From positions 1 through 30,545 of IMG/VR virus record IMGVR_UViG_3300020472_000115: a stretch of DNA of 30,545 nucleotides; one strand, written 5' to 3'. Numbering within the stretch: position 1 is the stretch's first letter; every line of letters begins with the position of its first letter. Both the position numbers and the translations under genes were made by a program. Below, piece by piece: positions 25,201-30,545 of the stretch. The notes below the pieces were generated by a model that ran no database searches, was not told where the DNA came from, and was given only the letters and a program-made list of their open reading frames with translations. The stretch comes from a virus.

Positions 25201-28200
25201 ACCTGCAAAGCAATTAAAAGTTTACTTTATGAATGCTTATTATGATTCTGCAGATGATGGAGATATTACGACTAAAAATTCCTATGATTCATTCAATTAT
25301 AATAATGAGATTGCATCTGTAAATGGGGTTAGAAATACTGATATAATTGATATTAGACCTAGAGTTTCTAGTTATACTCCATCATCAACTAATAGTAGAT
25401 CTCCCTTAGAATTTTTAGGAAGAACTTTTGATCAAAGTGGCAATTCAGCTGCAAATATTTTAGCATCTGATGAAGCAATTAATACAAATTATTCATTCTA
25501 TTTGGGTAGAATGGATAGAATCTATTTAACTAAGGGTGGTGAAATTAAAGTTGTACAAGGTACTCCTGCAGAAAATCCAGAGTTGCCAGTTCGTCTAGAT
25601 GATGGAATGGAACTTGCTACTACGGTTCTTCCACCATATCTTTTAAGTACAAGTGAGGCATCTATATCTTTCTTAAAGCATAAGAGATATAGAATGAGAG
25701 ATATTAGAAAATTAGAAGAAAGAATTCAGAACTTAGAATATTATACTTCCATGTCTCTATTAGAGACTGCAACTGAGAATATGTTCATTCCAGATGCAAA
25801 TGGATTGAATAAATTTAAATCTGGATTTTTTGTTGATAACTTTACTAGTTTCAAAGCACAAGAACTTGCAACTCAGGTTAAAAATAGTATAGATGCAACT
25901 AATAAAGAAGCAAGACCAAGCCATTATACTAATGCAATTGATTTACAGATTGGACCTGTTGAAGGAAATCAGTCTACTATGGTTTATCCTCCTACTCCAG
26001 AAGGAACTGGTATTAAGAGGACTGGTGATGTTATTACTTTGGATTATGAAGAAGTTGCATGGCAAAATCAACCATTTGGTACTCGTACCGAATCTGTTAC
26101 TCCTTTCCTAATTGCACTTTGGAGAGGTGATATTGAATTAACTCCAGCATCAGATACTTGGGTTGATACTGTTAGACTTGAAGCTCAAACTATTAGAGTG
26201 GAAGGATCTTTTGCTCATGCAGTAGATGTTGCAGCAAGACAGTTTGGTGGATGGGATCCTCAGACTGGACTTACTCCAATTGTTTGGAATGGTTGGGAAA
26301 CTGCTTGGACTGGAACTGATAACCAAGTTAGAACCAGACAAAGAACTGAAACTGATACTAGAACATGGGAACAGAACCGAGTTGATACAGGTAATAATAC
26401 CTTTGAAAATAGAGAATGGACTGAAACTACAAATACAACTTTCCGTGATACAACAACTGATACTTTCCGAACAGGAACACATTCTAGAAATGGAAATAGA
26501 TTACTAATTCAAGAGCAATGGGATAACTTTACTCTTGGAGATAGAACTATAAGTGAAGAAATTACACCTTATATGCGTTCAAGAAATATTGCTTTTGATG
26601 GTTCTGGATTTAAACCTTTAACTAGATTATATGCTTTCTTTAATCGTGAGAAGATAGCAGATTTAATTACTCCAAAATTATTAGAAATTGAAATGATTAG
26701 TGGTACATTCCAGGTAGGTGAAACTGTTTGGGGTAATGGAACTGGATTTATTGGTAATGCAGGTGGCGATCTTAGATTTAGAGTTGCACAAGCAAATCAT
26801 AAGGAAGGTCCTTATAACGCACCAACAAGAGTATATTCTGCGAATCCATATACTTCTTCTGTTGGAGCAACCCAATTAGAAGTATATACTGGACTACCAG
26901 GATCAATGCAATTGGGTGATAATACAAATACACTTCCTGAATCATATTCATCAACTTCTACTATATTGAATGTTGATACTATATCAATGGCAAATGAGGT
27001 TCAAGGTGATTGGTATGGTTATATTGCGGGTGGTCCTGGCATGAAATTGAAAGGTCTAACCAGTGGTGCTGAAGCTAAAGTTGTTAATTCAAGATTGATT
27101 AGTGATTATAGTTCCACAGTACAGGGATCCTTCTTCCTTCCTAGTCCACATATTGCTACCAACCCTAAATGGGCATCAGGTACACAAACATTTACTTTAG
27201 TTGACCAATCTGATAATCATCAGAGTTGTGCAGAAACTCTTGGTGAAGAGAATTATGAATCTTCTGGAACTATTGAAACAGTTCAAGAAAATATAATTTC
27301 TGTCAGAAATCATAGGCAAGAGAATATTGGCACTAGACAAGAAAGAGCTGCTAGAGAATTCGTCAGTTCTAATACTGAAAGTGATGTTATAGGATCAACA
27401 TCTAATACAACTGTACGAGTTACAGATAGATGGACAGAAGGTAGTGATCCCCTCGCACAATCTTTCTCTGTAAGCGAACCTACAGGAGTTTTTGTTACAA
27501 GTTGTGACGTTTATTTTGGAAGAGTTTCTGCAGAAAATTTACCTGTTATATTTGAACTTCGTCCAATGGTAGCAGGTGTACCTTCTACTAAGGTATTACC
27601 ATTCTCAAAAGTTCTCAAAAACCCCTCTGAAATTACTGTTTCAGAAAAGGGTGATGTAGCGACTAGATTTGACTTTAAAGCACCTGTTTATCTAGAAGGA
27701 GGGATGGAATATGCAATTGTTTTACAATCTCAATCAAACAGATATAATGTCTTTATTTCAAGAGTAGGAGAAAATGATCTTATAACTGACGAGTTTGTTT
27801 CTCAGCAACCATTCTTCGGATCTTTGTTTAAATCTCAAAATGGTTCAACATGGGATCCAAGTCAGTGGGAAGATATGAAGTTTACTTTAAATAGAGCAAA
27901 ATTCGAGACAGAAGGTACTTTACAAGTTTACAGTCCTATTCTTTCTGAAGGTAATAAGCAAGTTCCCAAATTAATGCCAGATTCTATTAATCTCCAATCT
28001 AAAAAGATTAGAGTTGGTTTAGGAACAACATTGGCTGGTAATACACAGTTACATGAAGGAGTAACAGTTTCTCAAACTGGTTCTAAGGGTGCTTCTGGTA
28101 ACTTAGTTGGGTTTGCTGGTAGTCTTGCTTTAGCAGCAATGAATGTCATTAATGCTGGATATGGATATACTAATGGAACAGTTACTGGAGTTGGACTTAC

Positions 28201-29914
28201 AAATATAACTGGTAATGGTTCTGGAATGACAGCAACAGTGGTTGTTTCAGCTGGTGTTATTGACTCAGCAACTGTTACAGGAGTAGGAGTTGGTTATCAA
28301 GTAGGTGATGTTCTTGCATTCAACCCCGCCAATAATGGACCTGGAATAGATGCTCAAATATCAGTTGTATCTCTTGGTTCAACTAACCAAATAATTCTTG
28401 ATAATGTTCAAGGAGACTTTGTTACAGGAGCAGGAACTACACTTCTCTACGATAGAGCAGATACTGGTATTACGACTCAGATGAACTGGGGTGCTCAGAG
28501 AATATACGGTGCAACTCTTGATATTGTTACAGTTGATGATGGTTTACACTTTACTGTAGATCATAAGAATCATGGTATGCATCATGAAACTAATAGAGTT
28601 ACTCTTTCAAATATACTTTCTGATGTAATTCCAACAAAACTTAATTCACCTTATAACACATCTTCTACTGCATCTATCTCTGTATCTGATAGTAGTGAAT
28701 TTAGCACATTTGAGAATGTTTCTGTTGCATCAACTAATCTTGGTTATGCATTGATTGGTCAAGAAATTGTTAGTTATAGTGGAGCATCAGGTAATACTTT
28801 AACTGGAGTTACACGGAATGTAGACTCTACTCAGTCTATGAATTACATAAAAGGACAATCAGTTTATAAGTATGAACTTGGTGGAGTGTCCTTGAGAAGA
28901 TTTAACAAGACTCATATTTTAAGTGAAGTAGGAATTCAAACTACTACAAATCCTATAACATTTGATTCTTATACAATTAGATTGGATACTGCAATTTCGG
29001 GGACTGGTAGGTCAGATGGTACTTCATTCCCAGCTCTCTTTATGAATGAAAATAAATCGAGTGGAGGAAACATTACTCGTGCTACTCAGAACATGCCATT
29101 TGAAGTTCTTAATCCACAAATTCAAAATATGACAGTTCCTGGAACTTCTATTAATGCGGAAGTAAGAACAGTCAGTGGAACAAGTTTAAATACTGGTTCT
29201 GGACAAGGTTCGGATTTACCTTTTGTAGACAAGGGTTATGAAGCAGTAGCTTTGAATGAGAATAATTATCTAGATGCGCCAAGAATAATTGCTGCTAGAA
29301 TTAATGAAACTTCTAATTCAAGTTTAACTGATCTTGCAGGTGATAGATCAATGAACTTAAGTATAAATCTTAATTCGGAAAATGATGCATTATCACCTGT
29401 AATTGATACTCAGAGAATGAGTGCTATTCTGACTTCTAATCGTGTTGATAATATGGTTTCTAACTATATTACAGATGGTAGAGTTGATAATGTTTCTGAA
29501 GATCCTAATTCATTCCAATATCTTTCTAAAGAAAATGTATTAGAAACTTCTGCTACATCCATTAAGATTATGTTTGATGCTCATATTAATGACTATAATG
29601 ATGTCAGAGCATTCTATGCTATTAGCGATCAACCTGCATTTGATCCTGTCTTTAGTAACTTCCCTGGATATGAGAATTTAAATGAAAGAGGTGAAGTCGT
29701 TGATTCTTCTCAGAATAACGGTCATCCTGATAGTTTAGTTCCAAAAACTGATCCTGCTGGATTTACTCCTGACGAACTGGCTTATAGAGAGTATAGTTTT
29801 ACTATTAATAACTTACCCTCATTTAAGGCATTTAGAATTAAACTTGATTTTACATCAACCAATCAGGCATTTGTTCCAAGGATGCAGAATCTAAGAGTTA
29901 TCACTCTTGCATAA
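22268..29914 (+). CDS. DUF4815-type baseplate/tail structural protein (2548 residues)
   Basis: The N-terminus, with DYYRVLFKPGYPVQARELTG (21-40), QSILQNQIAKFGQHMFKEG (42-60) and VIPG, is the hallmark of DUF4815-family phage structural proteins. A helical, coiled-coil-like part follows at about 1136-1175 (RKLEERIQNLEYY), then an Arg/Thr/Glu/Trp-rich stretch (about 1352-1412). YMRSRNIAFDGSGFKPLTRL (near 1435) is a motif I know from other phage tail proteins. DPLAQSFSV (near 1727) opens a segment running to PFFGSLFKSQNGSTW that is common in phage tail fibres. Gly-x-Gly-Tyr modules appear near 1960-2030. It occupies the T4 gene 9/10 position, so an outer-baseplate or fibre-attachment role is likely; I cannot equate it with a named T4 protein. 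Confidence 0.88.
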   Translation: MAQQTNLNVSPYFDDFDASNDYYRVLFKPGYPVQARELTGLQSILQNQIAKFGQHMFKEGAKVIPGNTNYNRHYAAIEINGNHLGVPVESYIDQLLGTKIVGLQSGITAVINKVLKAEDSERDHLTLYVKYHSSNVTDNHLGVFGDGELLAADSDIISGPLNNAFIPSGESFASAVSSNAASEGTSFSVSEGVYFIRGTFVNVATETLIVSQYTNTPTGRLGLRVTEETINSDEDPNLTDNSKGFNNYAASGADRLKITCSLMFKEDGDFNDDNFVQLAEVKEGELISHQVNTEYSILADELARRTYAESGDYTVKPFRITVRDSLNNGIANNGVFSDGQLTDEGTLANEDLGLYEVTPGKGFVKGYEIEKISTTLKDVLKPRTTKTLESQSVNYKTGATLTVNSVTGSPTIGIGNTYVLSLRDQRVGVARSSAGGSEIGLARVYDAALESGSYSTSNSNTNEWDLALYDVQTYTTITLNEAITLNTPQFVKGKYSGATGFLRSNTTTDAITLYETAGTFSKNEPFLFNGIENSRVAVAVTSYGMGDVKSVYGGTAVSSGPGSVGTGVTFTADTVQANEWVIGDANMTSATGTGAVSISTITSGNPLFPGPLKKNQILKFGGLGNSDQSYVRITAVNTSNVVVTGVTTVSGVVEGALYKSTAGTTLQVPDLTLVTSPFAKSYDNTLYTPMPKPMISDVDLTDSYIRIRKTQEVTISHANDKLTAVVQAGSNETFLPFDEERYSLIRSDGHTEILNSSKFSFNAGMTELQLEGIGSDLAVNRTATLITTLSKSQVKAKIKRKERVNTIVIDKSRLIGSGIGATTLNDGLDYHSGYAYGTRVQDEKISLNIPDLVNILGIFESADTSEASAPKLTLTSIDGATGKTGDLIIGEKITGETSGAIAVYAEQLSDSQISYTFRNEKTFVEGETISFVESNVKAVITTIDEPSMNVGSSFKFNTGQKGTFYGYGFITRKNKAKAPAKQLKVYFMNAYYDSADDGDITTKNSYDSFNYNNEIASVNGVRNTDIIDIRPRVSSYTPSSTNSRSPLEFLGRTFDQSGNSAANILASDEAINTNYSFYLGRMDRIYLTKGGEIKVVQGTPAENPELPVRLDDGMELATTVLPPYLLSTSEASISFLKHKRYRMRDIRKLEERIQNLEYYTSMSLLETATENMFIPDANGLNKFKSGFFVDNFTSFKAQELATQVKNSIDATNKEARPSHYTNAIDLQIGPVEGNQSTMVYPPTPEGTGIKRTGDVITLDYEEVAWQNQPFGTRTESVTPFLIALWRGDIELTPASDTWVDTVRLEAQTIRVEGSFAHAVDVAARQFGGWDPQTGLTPIVWNGWETAWTGTDNQVRTRQRTETDTRTWEQNRVDTGNNTFENREWTETTNTTFRDTTTDTFRTGTHSRNGNRLLIQEQWDNFTLGDRTISEEITPYMRSRNIAFDGSGFKPLTRLYAFFNREKIADLITPKLLEIEMISGTFQVGETVWGNGTGFIGNAGGDLRFRVAQANHKEGPYNAPTRVYSANPYTSSVGATQLEVYTGLPGSMQLGDNTNTLPESYSSTSTILNVDTISMANEVQGDWYGYIAGGPGMKLKGLTSGAEAKVVNSRLISDYSSTVQGSFFLPSPHIATNPKWASGTQTFTLVDQSDNHQSCAETLGEENYESSGTIETVQENIISVRNHRQENIGTRQERAAREFVSSNTESDVIGSTSNTTVRVTDRWTEGSDPLAQSFSVSEPTGVFVTSCDVYFGRVSAENLPVIFELRPMVAGVPSTKVLPFSKVLKNPSEITVSEKGDVATRFDFKAPVYLEGGMEYAIVLQSQSNRYNVFISRVGENDLITDEFVSQQPFFGSLFKSQNGSTWDPSQWEDMKFTLNRAKFETEGTLQVYSPILSEGNKQVPKLMPDSINLQSKKIRVGLGTTLAGNTQLHEGVTVSQTGSKGASGNLVGFAGSLALAAMNVINAGYGYTNGTVTGVGLTNITGNGSGMTATVVVSAGVIDSATVTGVGVGYQVGDVLAFNPANNGPGIDAQISVVSLGSTNQIILDNVQGDFVTGAGTTLLYDRADTGITTQMNWGAQRIYGATLDIVTVDDGLHFTVDHKNHGMHHETNRVTLSNILSDVIPTKLNSPYNTSSTASISVSDSSEFSTFENVSVASTNLGYALIGQEIVSYSGASGNTLTGVTRNVDSTQSMNYIKGQSVYKYELGGVSLRRFNKTHILSEVGIQTTTNPITFDSYTIRLDTAISGTGRSDGTSFPALFMNENKSSGGNITRATQNMPFEVLNPQIQNMTVPGTSINAEVRTVSGTSLNTGSGQGSDLPFVDKGYEAVALNENNYLDAPRIIAARINETSNSSLTDLAGDRSMNLSINLNSENDALSPVIDTQRMSAILTSNRVDNMVSNYITDGRVDNVSEDPNSFQYLSKENVLETSATSIKIMFDAHINDYNDVRAFYAISDQPAFDPVFSNFPGYENLNERGEVVDSSQNNGHPDSLVPKTDPAGFTPDELAYREYSFTINNLPSFKAFRIKLDFTSTNQAFVPRMQNLRVITLA
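28142..28380 (+). repeat. Gly-x-Gly-Tyr beta modules in the DUF4815-type protein
   Basis: Units around NVINAGYGYTNGTVTGVG, GNGSGMTATVVVSAGVID and ATVTGVGVGYQVGDVLAF, followed by a GPGIDAQISVV strand. They follow the same strand/Gly-Tyr/strand/Gly-rich/strand order as in the giant and gp8. Confidence 0.6.
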
Positions 29915-29915
29915 T

Positions 29916-30131
29916 ATGAAGTATATTAAAGTAAAAGATCGTAAGGATTTAGTTCGAGATCCTCATACTGGGTCTATTATTAATACTAATGTTTCTCAAT
30001 ATAATGAATATATAACTCTACGAGATGCAAGAGAAAATGACACTAAGACTATGAAACAAGATCTTGATGATTTAAAAGGCGAAATTAATGAAATCAAGCA
30101 ACTTCTAAGGAGTCTGGCAAATGGCAACTAA
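29916..30131 (+). CDS. 71-residue coiled-coil protein of the tail block
   Basis: Begins MKYIKVKDRKDLVRDPHTGS. A near-identical N-terminus (MKYIKVKD-x-LVRD-TxxIINT) is familiar from small proteins in many cyanomyoviruses. The second half (RDARENDTKTMKQDLDDLKG and onward, ending KQLLRSLANGN) is a charged helix with heptad-like spacing. The frame opens upstream at a TTG (29907) inside the previous gene, but ATG 29916 gives the conserved N-terminus and is chosen; the preceding stop ends at 29914. Its end overlaps the start of the next gene by 11 bases. Probably a small virion or baseplate accessory protein; function unproven. Confidence 0.85.
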   Translation: MKYIKVKDRKDLVRDPHTGSIINTNVSQYNEYITLRDARENDTKTMKQDLDDLKGEINEIKQLLRSLANGN

Positions 30132-30545
30132 GAAAATTACATTTGATCCAGAGGCGGGAGTAGCATATGCTGCAGATTTAACAATTAATACTGGAGCAGA
30201 TTTTACAGGTACTTTTGAAGTAGTAGATACTTCTAATACTGGATTTAATTTTTCTACAACAAATGCAGTTGGTATTGCAACAACAACTGGATGGACAGGA
30301 TCATCCCAAATGAGAAAAAGCGTTTCGGTGGGGTCTGGTACCACTGCTGCGGCTACCTTTATTGTTGGAATTGATACTACTAGTTCTACTGCAGGTAAGT
30401 TTACTATATCTTTAGGGTCAACTTCTACAAGAAGTTTAACTGAAGGGAGATATGCGTATGATGTTCTGGTAAGTTCTGGAGCTACTGTTTATAGAATCGC
30501 TGATGGTAATATTATGGTAAGAGGCGGCGTTTCCTCTGCACCCTA
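30121..30545 (+). CDS. Virion structural protein, N-terminal part (cut by window end)
   Basis: An ATG at 30121 opens a frame that stays open to the last base (141 codons visible). The protein begins MATKKITFDPEAGVAYAADL, followed by TINTGADFTGTFEVVDTSNT and, later, SSQMRKSVSV and LTEGRYAYDVLVSSGATVYR with a RIADGNIMVRGGVS strand. This N-terminal beta domain (LNI-x-GADF-T, SQMRK, LxxGRYxYDV, G-x-IxVRPGVS) is familiar from structural proteins of many T4-like cyanophages and probably anchors a fibre or tail decoration. It overlaps the previous gene by 11 bases, so translation is coupled. The rest of the gene lies outside the window. Confidence 0.85.
   Translation, partial: MATKKITFDPEAGVAYAADLTINTGADFTGTFEVVDTSNTGFNFSTTNAVGIATTTGWTGSSQMRKSVSVGSGTTAAATFIVGIDTTSSTAGKFTISLGSTSTRSLTEGRYAYDVLVSSGATVYRIADGNIMVRGGVSSAP

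Noticed and set aside
26150-26482. 110-codon minus-strand frame opposite the DUF4815-type gene
   Set aside because: Ser/Cys/Ile-rich translation produced by the antisense of the Thr/Arg/Glu-rich region. No promoter or ribosome binding site.

Overview
The window looks like part of the genome of a T4-like marine cyanophage (a myovirus infecting Synechococcus or Prochlorococcus). The DNA is AT-rich, every credible gene is on the plus strand, and genes are packed with gaps of a few bases or short overlaps. T4-type baseplate wedge genes (25, 6, a gene-7-like giant, 8) sit next to a host-type fatty acid desaturase and several small proteins that I recall from other cyanomyoviruses.

Layout. (1) 25-444: two small genes of unknown function. 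(2) 445-838: a non-coding stretch with DnaA-box-like sites, two 18-bp near-identical direct repeats, inverted repeats, a T4-late-like motif, a leftward sigma70-type promoter and a rightward one that feeds a small gene at 839. (3) 1080-1452: a 34-codon ORF, then a leader with a perfect TTGACA-N17-TATAAT promoter, nested repeats and a GC-rich direct repeat. (4) 1453-2486: a delta-9-type acyl-lipid desaturase with all three histidine boxes, then a conserved small acidic protein. (5) 2536-3993: a glycosyltransferase-like protein followed by four very small genes that mostly overlap by the single base of TAATG, closed by a strong intrinsic terminator at 4007-4046. (6) 4048-4194: a small acidic protein starting directly after the terminator. 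(7) 4237-30545: the baseplate/tail block: gp25, gp6, a 4694-residue giant in the gene 7 position, gp8, a 2548-residue DUF4815-type protein, a 71-residue coiled-coil protein and the start of another virion structural protein.

How it fits together. The right-hand 26 kb encodes the wedge and outer baseplate of the contractile tail. The giant protein carries the two halves of the gp7 core, separated by about 2,300 residues of repeat, YHYH-like and fibre-like modules, plus a further C-terminal extension of about 2,000 residues. One beta-rich Gly-x-Gly-Tyr module occurs in the giant, in gp8 and in the DUF4815 protein, so the phage seems to have decorated several baseplate proteins with the same domain. 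CTAAATA/AATAAATA motifs resembling the T4 late promoter (TATAAATA) precede 1453, 2536, 4048, gp25 and gp8, fitting late expression. The 700-1240 stretch carries sigma70-like promoters typical of early expression.

All identities come from reading the sequence and from remembered family sequences; no database search was run.
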